Source of the DNA: an uncultured Ignavibacteriales bacterium
Lineage (GTDB): Bacteria > Bacteroidota > Ignavibacteria > Ignavibacteriales > Ignavibacteriaceae
NCBI GenBank assembly: GCA_903929035.1
Contig: CAIYTF010000149.1
Coordinates: 1-40,102, forward strand
Length of the DNA stretch: 40,102 nucleotides
Reading direction: 5' to 3'
Part shown: positions 16,264 through 25,507 of the stretch, piece after piece
How positions within the stretch are numbered: position 1 is the first letter of the stretch
Layout of the letters: each line of letters starts with the position of its first letter
The notes under the pieces: model-generated
What the model saw: only the letters and a program-made list of their open reading frames with translations
What the model was told of the DNA's origin: nothing
The model's database searches: none
Program-made: the position numbers and the translations under genes

Positions 16264-16875
16264 CTATTTACGTTTGGCAAGAATGTTATCAATTAGCTTA
16301 TACTCGAGGGCATCTTCAGCACTCATATAATGATCACGATCGCAGTCTTTAGTGATTTCATCAAATGATTTGCCCGTGTGTTTTGCAAGAATCGTGTATA
16401 GGGTATCACGTGTTTTAATCATATCTTTCGCGTGAATTTCAATGTCTGTTGTTTGTCCCTGCAAGCCGCCAATCCACGGCTGATGAATCATTATTTTTGA
16501 ATGTGGTAATGATGTTCGTTTGCCTTCAGCACCGCCGCCGAGAAGCACCGCGCCCATACTTGCAGCCATACCCACGCAAATTGTTGCAACATCGGGTTTA
16601 ATGTAGTGCATCGTGTCATAAATGGCAAGTCCTGCTGAAACACTTCCGCCGGGAGAGTTTATATATAGATAAATATCTTTTTGAGAATCTTCAGCCTCGA
16701 GAAAAATAAGCTGCGCGATTGTTAAACTCGCGACGTGATCGTCAACTGCAGTACCGAGGAAAATGATTCTTTCCCGCAGCAGGCGGGAATAAATATCCAT
16801 TCCGCGTTCACCGCGCCCTGTTTGTTCAATAACATAGGGGACTAACTGATTCATTATTTCAATATGATTTTTCAT
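16264..16875 (-). CDS. clpP: ATP-dependent Clp protease proteolytic subunit
   Basis: A 203-aa serine peptidase of the barrel-shaped Clp protease, cytoplasmic, working with a ClpX/ClpA-type unfoldase (none encoded in this window). All family marks are present: [21 protein letters not shown] at the N-terminus, oxyanion-loop glycines INSPGGSV, nucleophile Ser106 in GMAASMGA, His131 in MIHQPWIGG and the catalytic Asp region [11 protein letters not shown]. Length is normal and there is almost no propeptide. It lies 18 bp behind tig on the same strand, the common tig-clpP order; clpX, often third, is missing here because the facing gene ends 14 bp away. Confidence 0.97.
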   Translation of the reverse strand: MKNHIEIMNQLVPYVIEQTGRGERGMDIYSRLLRERIIFLGTAVDDHVASLTIAQLIFLEAEDSQKDIYLYINSPGGSVSAGLAIYDTMHYIKPDVATICVGMAASMGAVLLGGGAEGKRTSLPHSKIMIHQPWIGGLQGQTTDIEIHAKDMIKTRDTLYTILAKHTGKSFDEITKDCDRDHYMSAEDALEYKLIDNILAKRK

Positions 16876-16893
16876 TATAAACCTTTTGTATTT

Positions 16894-18198
16894 TTAGTGG
16901 TGGCTGTGCATTTCAACTGCATCGACCTTTTCAACCTTTATAATATTATTATTTGCAATAAGATAGTCATAAAGTGCATCTGTTAAAAGTATGTCTTTAA
17001 GGTTATCTTTATTTTTATAAATATTTAAAATCGTTTCATAATCTTGGTTGTATTTTTCTGCTTCTTCTTTTGCAATTTGCTCAATCAGTTGATCAGATAC
17101 CGTGATATTTATTTCTGCTAAAATAGCTTGCTCGATGTAAAATAATTTGATTTTAGTTGTCGCGATGGCTTCCATTCGTTTCATCAGTACATCTCTTTTT
17201 ACTGACTTTTTTCTTTTTGCTAATTGCGCCTTGATTTCATCATCAACGATTAAGTTGAGATAATGATTAAATTGATACTCCCCAAGCGAGAAATCATTTA
17301 ATTCGATTAATTTTTCGGATATCCGTTGAATGGTCTCTTTTTTTATCTTAGCATCAAGTGCATTAGACATATCAGCACGCAACAAGTCTATGAATTCCTG
17401 TTCGGAAGCAGCTTCTGAATCCGAAATACTCTTGAAGAATTCTTCGTTTAACTCAGGCAACACGAGTTTTTCAATTTCAAGAACTTTTCCGCTATACTTA
17501 TAGGTTGCTGAATGTTCGTGTGAACTGCCGTCTTCGTGGTTATGACTATGGGTGTTGGTATATTCAAAGGCAAATTCATCGCCAACTACTTTTCCCATTA
17601 ACGCGGTTCTAATTTCTTCTTGTGAGCGGGGAAGATGCACATCCATAGTATGCGGTGAAGGAACAGGTATTCCTTCGGTATTTTCAACAAGTATAAGATC
17701 ACATTTAACTGTAAAATCAATACTGTCCACGATATCAGCCGGCTCAGTTGTTGTACGTTCTTCTTTGATTAGCCGATATTCTTCATTAACCATTTCTTCA
17801 GTAATCTTCCAGTCAATTACTTCAATATCTAAGTCACTGTATTTAAGATTCGATAATTCAGGAAAATGCTCGTATTTTAATTTAAAAGAGAGATTTTCTT
17901 CCGGTTTGTAATCAAAATCATAAATGGATGGTTTCCCGAGATATACAATCTCATTAGTATCGGCATAGTCAAAAAAAACTTCAGCCGCCACTTTCTCTGC
18001 TGTTTTATATTTAAGCGAATCACCAAAGAATCTTTGAATAACATTAACCGGAGTTTTTCCTTTACGGAATCCGGGGATTGATACCTTAGAAATTTCTTTT
18101 TTATATTCTTTTTCGAAACTTTTTGCATACTCCGCAGGAGTAATGACAAAAGATATTTCACTTTCAGACTCGTTAATTTTGCTGATAGCAGTTTCCAA
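16894..18198 (-). CDS. tig: Trigger factor (ribosome-associated chaperone), TTG start
   Basis: 434 aa, normal length for trigger factor. The ribosome-binding signature GFRKGK is at residues 43-48; a divergent PPIase-type domain follows (about 150-245), then the helical arm and chaperone region. Start: the frame is open to 18303, but those extra residues (MAKLADALDLGSSGEIRGG...) are the tRNA-Leu gene read as protein. The TTG at 18198 has GAGG at a proper distance and gives METAISKINESESEI, the expected N-terminus. Odd points: a His-rich loop in the PPIase-type domain (HSHNHEDGSSHEH, residues 217-229) and a C-terminus MHSHH, suggesting metal binding. It is followed by clpP and preceded by tRNA-Leu 29 bp upstream, probably on one primary transcript. 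Confidence 0.93.
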   Translation of the reverse strand: METAISKINESESEISFVITPAEYAKSFEKEYKKEISKVSIPGFRKGKTPVNVIQRFFGDSLKYKTAEKVAAEVFFDYADTNEIVYLGKPSIYDFDYKPEENLSFKLKYEHFPELSNLKYSDLDIEVIDWKITEEMVNEEYRLIKEERTTTEPADIVDSIDFTVKCDLILVENTEGIPVPSPHTMDVHLPRSQEEIRTALMGKVVGDEFAFEYTNTHSHNHEDGSSHEHSATYKYSGKVLEIEKLVLPELNEEFFKSISDSEAASEQEFIDLLRADMSNALDAKIKKETIQRISEKLIELNDFSLGEYQFNHYLNLIVDDEIKAQLAKRKKSVKRDVLMKRMEAIATTKIKLFYIEQAILAEINITVSDQLIEQIAKEEAEKYNQDYETILNIYKNKDNLKDILLTDALYDYLIANNNIIKVEKVDAVEMHSHH

Positions 18199-18227
18199 AA
18201 TGCATACCTCATTAATAAAATAAATAG

Positions 18228-18309
18228 TGCGGAATGGGGGACTTGAACCCCCACGGATTTCTCCACTAGATCCTAAGTCTAGCGCGTCTGCCAATTTCGC
18301 CAATTCCGC
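18228..18309 (-). tRNA. tRNA-Leu (anticodon UAG)
   Basis: An 82-nt class II tRNA: acceptor GCGGAAT/ATTCCGC, D-arm TGGCGAAATTGGCAGACGC, anticodon stem CTAGA/TCTAG with loop CTTAGGA (anticodon TAG), short variable arm, T-arm GGGGGTTCAAGTCCCCC, discriminator A. CCA not encoded. It lies directly before tig and may share its promoter; a weak -7-like box (TAAATTTT) is at 18319-18326. Confidence 0.95.
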
Positions 18310-18410
18310 GGGAATAGAAAAATTTAGAGAGTAAATATATTAAAAGTTTACCATTGAATAAAGGTATTCACGATATTTATATTACAATTTGAAATGAATG
18401 AAAATGAATT

Positions 18411-18503
18411 CTTAGGGTTTGTTAAGAAATAATTTATTACATCTCCTAAATCTAACCTTCGCGTGAGAAAGTTTTATTGTTATTTCTTTACAAGGACTAA
18501 GCA
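18411..18503 (-). repeat. IR-bounded 3'-end element, copy C
   Basis: One of three related elements (others at 34751-34856 and 36780-36876). The ends are imperfect inverted repeats: on the minus strand CTTAGTCCTTGTAAAGAAATAA opens it and the reverse complement of its end reads CTTAGGGTTTGTTAAGAAATAA. The shared core is CTCACGCGAAGGTTAGATTT followed by AGGAGATGTAA. It begins about 6 bases after the stop of the triple-REC gene and has the same orientation. Confidence 0.65.
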
Positions 18504-18508
18504 GCCCT

Positions 18509-20323
18509 TTAATCCGAGTCGATCGCGCTTTTTGCATCATTGTAAACTTCGAACAAACGGGATATACCCTGCAGAAAAATTGCGTTGCCCATCATCATTT
18601 CCTTACTGACAACTAATTTCACCCTGCTGCCATTTTGAGATACTTTCTTTTTGAACATAACAACTACCCCTAAAAAGGTAGAGTCCAAATGTTCAGCACC
18701 CATAAGGTCAATAACATATATGCTCTTGTTTTTATTAACAACAGCAAGTAAAAATAAATAAAAAGAGTTGCTTTCTTTTTTAACTCCCCAATGAATATTT
18801 ACACGCACAACCACTATATTATCACTGCAAATACTTTGATAATCTATAATTCGATTCTCTCGTGAATAAAATTCTTCAAATGCACTAAATTTGGTCCGCG
18901 GTGCATTAACTTCTTGTTGTACAAAAGTAACCGGTTGTGGAATTGGTCGCGGTGCAGGATTCTCGATTGGGAGTATTTCCCGAGTTTGTTTAAATAATTT
19001 AGAAAAATTTTCTATTTCATTTTCTACTGAAACTTCTGTTTCCACGCTCGCTGTATTAGCCGGAGGCGGAGTTTCCACCGATATAGGGGCTGAACTTTGC
19101 ATTTCGGGAATTTGATGCGAAAATTTCTTTTTAATTATTTTTAATAATGATTTAATTTTTACCGGTTTCGTCAGGTAATCATCAGCCCCAAGCGACATCC
19201 CTTTCCTTATATCTTCATATTCCACTTTCGCGCTTAGAAACAGGAAGGGAATGTTGCGCGTTATAATTTTATTATTTAATAGTTGTCTAACTTCATATCC
19301 GCTGATACCGGGAAGCATAATATCTGAAATTATCAAGTCAGGGAGATTAATATCCGCCAACTCGATTCCAATTTCCCCGCTTAAAGCGGAAAGGACTGTA
19401 AAACGATTTAATTCAAGCTGCAACCTCAAATTACTTATTAGGTCAAGATCATCTTCAATTATTAAAATGCTTTTCTGTTTTCTCTTACGAAGTTCCTTCC
19501 TGGTGGCAATAGCACTAATCAACTCTTTATCAGCAAACTCGTTGCTATCCGGAATATCATTGGAATCAAGTAACCTGCGGAACTTCACTTTTTCAAGTTG
19601 TAATTCAATCGCGGCAAGTATCTCTAAAAAATTAACCGGTTTGGCTAAATAGTCACTGACTTCTTCGCCCATACTTTTTCTAAAAATGGCGGATTCGTTC
19701 CTTGTCCCCAGAACAATGATCGGCACATCGCTTAAATTTTGCTCCAGCGTGAATGAAAGAATTTTTTCATCTATGGTTTCGGTTTCTCTCATAAATTCAA
19801 GAAGAATGATATCCGGTGCAGGCTTTACGTCACAAACTACGTTCGGAGTATAGCCGCTTAATAAAACCTTATACCCTTTCTTTATTAAAAACTCTTTCAA
19901 GTCTGCTGAAAGCGGCGGATCTTCTGAAATAAGGAGAATACGATCATTGGTTGAATAGCTTTTACCAATCATTTCAAATATAATATCAAGCAAAGTTTTA
20001 ATTTTTAACGGTTTTATTAAAAACATATTTGCCCCAGCCGCGAGTGCCTCTTCTTTATCAGAATCTTCAGCGCGTGATGTTTGAAATATAATCGGAATTT
20101 TATTAGTGGCAGGTGACTGCCGTAATTCCTTACACAAATTGAAACCATCCATTCCGGGCAGATTTATCTCGGATAAGATAAGGTCAGGTAAATTTTTTTT
20201 TGCTATTCCAAGTGCGGTTTTTCCATTTGATGTCGTTAGAACTCTGTATTTTTTTTGTTCAAGATGAAATTTTATATTCTGAGTGAACATTTCATCATTT
20301 TCAATAATAAGAATTTCTTTCAT
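18509..20323 (-). CDS. Triple-receiver response regulator with C-terminal STAS-like domain
   Basis: A 604-aa cytoplasmic regulator. REC1 (about 1-118) has acidic pocket END and KPL lysine, but the acceptor position reads LILSEINLPG: Glu52. REC2 (about 126-240) also has Glu (ILLEFMRE, Glu176). REC3 (about 284-400) is canonical: IEDD pocket, Asp334 in IISDIMLPG, Lys in LTKPV. A Pro/Glu-rich linker (405-470) leads to about 110 C-terminal residues (SIYVIDLMGAEHLDSTFLGV...) like a STAS/anti-anti-sigma fold. There is no DNA-binding domain, so output is likely protein-protein. Glu at the acceptor can mimic phosphorylation, so REC1 and REC2 may be locked; that is inference. It follows the histidine kinase by 13 bp and surely forms a two-gene operon with it. 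Confidence 0.85.
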   Translation of the reverse strand: MKEILIIENDEMFTQNIKFHLEQKKYRVLTTSNGKTALGIAKKNLPDLILSEINLPGMDGFNLCKELRQSPATNKIPIIFQTSRAEDSDKEEALAAGANMFLIKPLKIKTLLDIIFEMIGKSYSTNDRILLISEDPPLSADLKEFLIKKGYKVLLSGYTPNVVCDVKPAPDIILLEFMRETETIDEKILSFTLEQNLSDVPIIVLGTRNESAIFRKSMGEEVSDYLAKPVNFLEILAAIELQLEKVKFRRLLDSNDIPDSNEFADKELISAIATRKELRKRKQKSILIIEDDLDLISNLRLQLELNRFTVLSALSGEIGIELADINLPDLIISDIMLPGISGYEVRQLLNNKIITRNIPFLFLSAKVEYEDIRKGMSLGADDYLTKPVKIKSLLKIIKKKFSHQIPEMQSSAPISVETPPPANTASVETEVSVENEIENFSKLFKQTREILPIENPAPRPIPQPVTFVQQEVNAPRTKFSAFEEFYSRENRIIDYQSICSDNIVVVRVNIHWGVKKESNSFYLFLLAVVNKNKSIYVIDLMGAEHLDSTFLGVVVMFKKKVSQNGSRVKLVVSKEMMMGNAIFLQGISRLFEVYNDAKSAIDSD

Positions 20324-20336
20324 CCTAATTTTATTT

Positions 20337-22409
20337 TTAAAGGTTATAGTCTATTGGAAGTTCAATTTGAAATGTTGTGCCTAAATTCAAATAGCTTTCA
20401 AACGTCAGCTTTCCCTGAAGCGAATCAACAGACCTTTTCACTATCGGCAAGCCTAGTCCGGAACCGGAAATAGAACCCACATTTTTCCCCCGCGAAAAAG
20501 GTTCAAACAATAATTTTTGATCTTCATCAGGAATTCCAATTCCCTCATCCTTCACTTCAAGTGAAAAAAACGGAACATTTTTTCTAATGATGATATAAAT
20601 ATTTTTCGTAACGGGAGTATATTTAATGGCATTGGTTACAAGATTAGTAAGAATTTGTTTATACAATATAGGTGAAGAATTAATTTCGAATTCATTTAAA
20701 ACTGAACTAAAGTGTATTGCCGGCGTAATTTTAAATCCGGCGGAAATATCGTGAATGATGCTTTTTGAAAAAGATATAATATCAAAAACAGAAATAGCAT
20801 AGTTTGCCTTTTCCAAATCATATTTGCTCATAGTGATCACGTCATCAAGCAGTTCAATCATTTCATCGACACAAGTCTCTATTTTTTTATATAGGTCTTG
20901 TTTTTGCTGTGCATTCAGCTGCCCTTCATACAATTCCAGAATCTCAGCGGAAGAAAGAATAGTGGAAAGCGGTGTGCGATATTCGTGAGACACGATTGAA
21001 ATAAATCTAGATTTCAGTTCATTTAGTTCTTTTTCGCGTTCAAGTGCTTTCTGAAGTTTATCCTCAACACTTCTTCGTAAAGTGATATCCTCCATTCTCC
21101 CTATAAACCGCATCGGGTTTCCATCACTGTCGCGAGACACCACTTTACCCCTGAGCGACACATATTTCATCACATCATTATTAATTAATATTCTCAGTTC
21201 CATTTCAAAAAAATCACTTTTCCCTGAAAGGTGATTTCTAAATTTATCTTTGAATAAAAATAGGTCATCGGGGTGAATGAAAGATTCAAAGTTTTTTAAG
21301 TCTATCACGTGTTTGTTATCAATAGGAATATTCAGAATATCCGAAAACCGCTCGTTATAGTAAATTGAACCGCTTTCAAGGTTAATATCCCATAGTCCAT
21401 AAGCCGAAACCTCGAGCGCTAGCGCGAGTCGTTCATCTTTAACAGAAAGTTCATCTTCTGCTTCTTTACGCCAGGCCGCCTCGTTGCTTAATTTCTCATT
21501 CGTGGATAGTAATTCTGATGTTCGTTCTTCCACAAGTTTTTCAAGATTACCCTTATATTGCTCCAGCTCTTCAAGAAGCTGCTTCTGCTTATTGATGTTC
21601 CGGCAGATAATAATAAACTTGTTTATGCCGTCTTTTTCAGAAAATATCTTGCCGGAAGCTGCAAATGTATTTTTAATACCGTTTTTATCCGCGATACATA
21701 TCTCAAAAGAGAATGACATAGATTTTTTGGAGGCTGCCTGATAAAAAATGCCGGTAATTTCATCACGATATTTGGGTTCCATCAACGAAACGAATTCTTT
21801 TCCTGCAAGTTCTACTGGAAGATATGATAATGAGGAAACAGTAGGGCTGACATATTCAATATTCCCATCTCCCGTTAGAAGAAAAATAATATCCGAAATA
21901 TTTTCGACAATTAATCTAAAACGCTCTTCTTGCATTTTATTTTCTTGTTCAAATATTATTCGTGAAGTAACATCTCTTCCCATTGACATATAGCCGTTTA
22001 CAACTCCTAACGAATTAATTACAGGATTAATAATATTCTCATTATAAAACAACTCGCCGCTTCTTTTTTTACAAAGCACAACACCGGAATATGACTGCCC
22101 ATTATTTATATTTTCCCATAGCTCAATAACTTTTTCATTATTCGAAAAGTTTGAATAAAACATAGTTATGGATTTGCCCAGCAGGTCCTCCGGATTGTAA
22201 CCTGTGAATTTTAAAAATGCTGGATTTAGATACTCAAACTGAGCGTTAGTATCTATTATACTTATGAAGTCATTACTTCGTTCAATCATTGAACATTTGT
22301 CAAATTCAGCCCGCTCTGTATCATCCTCTGCCGATTGCACCGGCTCAGAATAAAAGGGAAAGAGTAAACAATATTTATGATGCAAATGACCCGCCTTTTT
22401 ATTAATCAT
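20337..22409 (-). CDS. Hybrid-free sensor histidine kinase with three PAS domains
   Basis: 690 aa, no TM helix or signal peptide, so a cytoplasmic sensor. PAS1 about 40-150 (FEYLNPAFLKFTGYNPEDLLGKS), PAS2 about 162-275, a coiled-coil stretch about 275-325, PAS3 with PAC about 328-445, then HisKA (His475 in SHEYRTPLSTIL) and HATPase_c (N box LVTNAIKY, DEGIGIP, GSGLGLPIV). The kinase motifs are complete. A PAS signal (redox, small ligand) cannot be read from sequence; I see no obvious haem or flavin Cys motif. ATG 22409 has an AGG site 7 nt upstream. It is first in the operon with the triple-REC regulator, whose REC3 is the likely phosphate acceptor. Confidence 0.92.
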   Translation of the reverse strand: MINKKAGHLHHKYCLLFPFYSEPVQSAEDDTERAEFDKCSMIERSNDFISIIDTNAQFEYLNPAFLKFTGYNPEDLLGKSITMFYSNFSNNEKVIELWENINNGQSYSGVVLCKKRSGELFYNENIINPVINSLGVVNGYMSMGRDVTSRIIFEQENKMQEERFRLIVENISDIIFLLTGDGNIEYVSPTVSSLSYLPVELAGKEFVSLMEPKYRDEITGIFYQAASKKSMSFSFEICIADKNGIKNTFAASGKIFSEKDGINKFIIICRNINKQKQLLEELEQYKGNLEKLVEERTSELLSTNEKLSNEAAWRKEAEDELSVKDERLALALEVSAYGLWDINLESGSIYYNERFSDILNIPIDNKHVIDLKNFESFIHPDDLFLFKDKFRNHLSGKSDFFEMELRILINNDVMKYVSLRGKVVSRDSDGNPMRFIGRMEDITLRRSVEDKLQKALEREKELNELKSRFISIVSHEYRTPLSTILSSAEILELYEGQLNAQQKQDLYKKIETCVDEMIELLDDVITMSKYDLEKANYAISVFDIISFSKSIIHDISAGFKITPAIHFSSVLNEFEINSSPILYKQILTNLVTNAIKYTPVTKNIYIIIRKNVPFFSLEVKDEGIGIPDEDQKLLFEPFSRGKNVGSISGSGLGLPIVKRSVDSLQGKLTFESYLNLGTTFQIELPIDYNL

Positions 22410-22936
22410 TAATCAACCTATATTAACTCAATCTATGACTGATAAATATATCAGTGCCACATCCCCAGCCCTCAGGTTGTCCGGCAAGAATTATCGTATG
22501 GACGAAATTTAGCTGTTGTATCGTGTTAGATTATCATTATCAATATATTAAATAATTTGATGCTCTGCAACATCTATTGCATAATTTTTGTAAATATAAG
22601 CAATTTAGTTTTTTTAGGTATTATTTTATCAGAAAATTTTGTAACTTTGACACGTCATTTTGCAAAAAAAAGATATTTGAGCGAGTTAATTTTAGCGCGG
22701 GTTAAATAAACAGATGATTTAGCTTAAATTATTATTAATCCGGCTTTTATTACTTTAATAACCGCGTAGCGGAATAAGAGCGAACTTACTCTTCTCGGTG
22801 TTTATCGTGATGATAATAATCGGTATGTGGAGTTTGTGGTTTTAATCAAATTTATAAACAATAAATCAAAAAGAGTCGGATTTCCGGAAAAATTCCGATT
22901 AACTTAATTATATACACAAATAGAAAGATATATATT
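22410..22936. other. Intergenic divergent control region (527 bp)
   Basis: It separates the kinase operon (-) from the glycan cluster (+). Noted: a palindrome CTGATA-N4-TATCAG at 22439-22454, a -7-like TAACTTTG at 22642-22649 (weak -33), and two small stems close together, CCGC/GCGG (22762-22772) and AAGAG/CTCTT (22776-22793), inside a possible leader of the + cluster. No ORF and no recognised riboswitch class. Confidence 0.4.
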
Positions 22937-25438
22937 ATGAAAAAACTCAACTTGTTTTTTCTCTTCCTGATGACTTTCGTCATTGCAGGTAATGTTTTCG
23001 GGGCTGCCGGCAACGGGAAAAAAGCAACGGGAACATCAAGAGACGTTGTTTTATTTAACGGGAAAAATTATTCAAATGAACTCTGGATGTGGGGTTGGGG
23101 TTCTTCCATCGTGGATGTTTTGTGGGGTGCCGGCCCTGATTCAAATCTTAACGCGATTAGATGGAAAACGGGAGATGGAGGGGGAAGCGGTATTACGGGA
23201 ATGGGTTTTTCCGTCAAAGATACTGTTCTTGCATACGATTTATCAAGTATGTGGTCAACAGAAAGTATAAAATTTCAATTGAAATGTGATCCTGATGTTG
23301 GCCCGACATCATTGACAATTAAACTTAAAAGCAGCTTAGATGGTCCGAATGGAGTTCCTGAAGCTGACTATAAAGGCACTAGCATTAACCTTATTTCGGA
23401 TGGTCAATGGCATCAGTATTCCATAGCATTGAATAGTTTGACTTTATCTCAATCGGGAGGTCTAGGATTCGATAATTCAAAGATAATAATCATTGGATTA
23501 AATACAGAATCCGGATCATTATCTGGTAAAGAAATCGATATATCGGATTGGTGGATTGGTACTCCCGGTTCTATAGCTTTCCCATCAGTTATTTTTAATG
23601 GCGGCTCATTGTCTGGAAATACTTTACTGTTCGCACACCCGACTGATGCGGATGCCGCCGTAGTTCCACAGAGTGCAGGCATTAAAGGCAATACCATCCA
23701 ATGGACTCAAGAAAACGGAAAATGCGGGGTTGGCGTTAATATTGATAATCCCAAATTTGACTTTCAGTTTGGAGATGTATGGAATCTTGATAGTATTAGA
23801 TTTAAATTAAAATGCGATGCGGGTGTAGGAGCATTGAGAATACAATTTGAGAGTTATATGAAATCTGATACCAATAAAAGAGCGACAGTTGCTAAAGTAT
23901 TTACTCCCAAAGGGGATAATACTTGGAATCAGTACGCGTTTGCACTTAAAGATATGTTTCCGAAGGATGGCACAACCGGATTTGATACTGCTAATATAAA
24001 TGCAATTCAAATTATGACGGATAGTTCAGCAGTTTATAATCATACAGGAATCGCTGGAAAAGTTATTTATATTACCGATTGGTGGACAGGTAATCCTTTG
24101 CCGTTTGATGTGTATCCGCCTGAGGCTCCAACAGGAGTTAGTGCTACAAATACCGCGGACTATACTAATACTATTAATTGGAATCGCGTTCAAGGTGAAA
24201 CAAACGAAACATATAACATTTACTTTAGCCACTTACCTATTACGGATGCAGAGTTAAAGAATATTATAAACCCGAGCTTTGAAGCAGCAAGAATAGGTGT
24301 TGTGGCAGATAATTCCACACCTATGCAATATTCTCACTTAATCTTTTCCCCGAATGTAGATAAGTCGGTAACCTATTATTACGCGGTTGTATGTGTTGAT
24401 GCAGCGGGTAATGCAAGTGTAGTGAGTTCAAACTCGGTACCTGTTACAAATACCGCTAAAGGTGTTCCTACAATATCTTTAAATCCACCTGTAAGTTTTG
24501 CCGCGGATGGCAATCTTTCCGAATGGGCAGGAATTACTCCTATTATAATAAAACCTTCAGATAATTCGGGGCATCCTTTTTTCCCGACCGGAAGCGGTGG
24601 AACTTCTTTTTCAGGTAATAACGATATTTCAGCGAAAGTTTATTTGGCAGTTGATAATAACTATTTGTACGCGGCATTTGACGTGACAGACAACTTAGTC
24701 GTTTCTGATCCTTCTGTAGCCACCTATAAAAACGATTGTCCTGATTTATATATAGGTCTATATAACCAGCACGGAAACCCTCATTATTATTACCAGCACG
24801 GATATCAACCGGACTACCATTTCAGATTCGCGAAAGATCGTTTGCTTATTGACGCGGTGAAAGATAGTATTCTTTTGCCTGGTACAAATTATATTTGGAA
24901 AGTAAAGCCTCCCCTCGGATATGTCGTAGAAGCAAGAATTCCATTAGCTGATTTGGCTTCAAAATTAAAGGATACTTTGTTCGTTCCGGTAGAAGGTATG
25001 AGGATTCCTATTGATATTGCCATCAATGATGCAGATGTTCTTGGAACACGCAAAGGCATATTGACTTTTTCACCATACAATGAAGACCTATCATTTCTTT
25101 ACGTAAACCGCTGGCTGAATACCTGGGTTGCAAATCAGAACTGGGATGCAGTAAATGACAATAATGTTAATCCAATTTCATATTCTTTGAAACAGAATTA
25201 TCCAAATCCTTTCAATCCATCTACAAAGATTGATTATTCGATAGAAAAGGCCGGTTTTGTTTCTATAAGAGTGTTTGATATACTTGGACGTGAAATAGCA
25301 AACCTTGTTAATGATTTTAAACAACAAGGCAAATATTCAGTTTCATTCGATGCAAGTAAATTGGCAAGCGGGATGTATCTTTATAAAATTGAGAGCGGTT
25401 CGTTTGTTCAAGTCAAAAAAATGATGTTAGTTCGATAA
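22937..25438 (+). CDS. T9SS-exported protein with CBM9 domain (first gene of glycan cluster)
   Basis: 833 aa. A signal peptide (1-22, ending VFGAAG) precedes two related beta-sandwich repeats (about 35-210 and 213-392; both run from FNG near the start to ISDWW/ITDWW near the end, like CBM11/CIA30-type folds). Then come a fibronectin III domain (about 393-505), a CBM9/DOMON-like domain (about 508-735; starts FAADGNLSEWAGITP) and a type IX sorting domain (about 745-833; LKQNYPNPFNPSTKIDYSI ... SGMYLYKIESG). So it leaves the cell by T9SS and probably sits on the surface. No catalytic module is seen; CBM9 usually binds the ends of beta-glucans, xylan or simple sugars. The role is probably glycan capture for the TonB-dependent receptor next to it. 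The ribosome site is weak (AGAAAG). Confidence 0.85.
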   Translation: MKKLNLFFLFLMTFVIAGNVFGAAGNGKKATGTSRDVVLFNGKNYSNELWMWGWGSSIVDVLWGAGPDSNLNAIRWKTGDGGGSGITGMGFSVKDTVLAYDLSSMWSTESIKFQLKCDPDVGPTSLTIKLKSSLDGPNGVPEADYKGTSINLISDGQWHQYSIALNSLTLSQSGGLGFDNSKIIIIGLNTESGSLSGKEIDISDWWIGTPGSIAFPSVIFNGGSLSGNTLLFAHPTDADAAVVPQSAGIKGNTIQWTQENGKCGVGVNIDNPKFDFQFGDVWNLDSIRFKLKCDAGVGALRIQFESYMKSDTNKRATVAKVFTPKGDNTWNQYAFALKDMFPKDGTTGFDTANINAIQIMTDSSAVYNHTGIAGKVIYITDWWTGNPLPFDVYPPEAPTGVSATNTADYTNTINWNRVQGETNETYNIYFSHLPITDAELKNIINPSFEAARIGVVADNSTPMQYSHLIFSPNVDKSVTYYYAVVCVDAAGNASVVSSNSVPVTNTAKGVPTISLNPPVSFAADGNLSEWAGITPIIIKPSDNSGHPFFPTGSGGTSFSGNNDISAKVYLAVDNNYLYAAFDVTDNLVVSDPSVATYKNDCPDLYIGLYNQHGNPHYYYQHGYQPDYHFRFAKDRLLIDAVKDSILLPGTNYIWKVKPPLGYVVEARIPLADLASKLKDTLFVPVEGMRIPIDIAINDADVLGTRKGILTFSPYNEDLSFLYVNRWLNTWVANQNWDAVNDNNVNPISYSLKQNYPNPFNPSTKIDYSIEKAGFVSIRVFDILGREIANLVNDFKQQGKYSVSFDASKLASGMYLYKIESGSFVQVKKMMLVR

Positions 25439-25447
25439 TAAATTCAA

Positions 25448-25475
25448 CATCAGGCACCTGTAAGGGTGCCTGATG
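25448..25475 (+). terminator. Strong hairpin between the CBM9 and TonB-receptor genes
   Basis: An 11-bp perfect stem CATCAGGCACC / GGTGCCTGATG with a 6-nt loop, 10 bp after the stop. There is no T run after it, so it may be an attenuator or 3'-end stabiliser that sets the ratio between the two genes rather than a full stop. Confidence 0.5.
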
Positions 25476-25507
25476 GCTTAATATACAACAAGGCTATCTG
25501 TAAGTTT

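Noticed and set aside
17877-18266. 129-aa minus ORF overlapping the tig start
   Set aside because: Out of frame with tig, starts in the tRNA-Leu, Lys/Leu-rich without family features.
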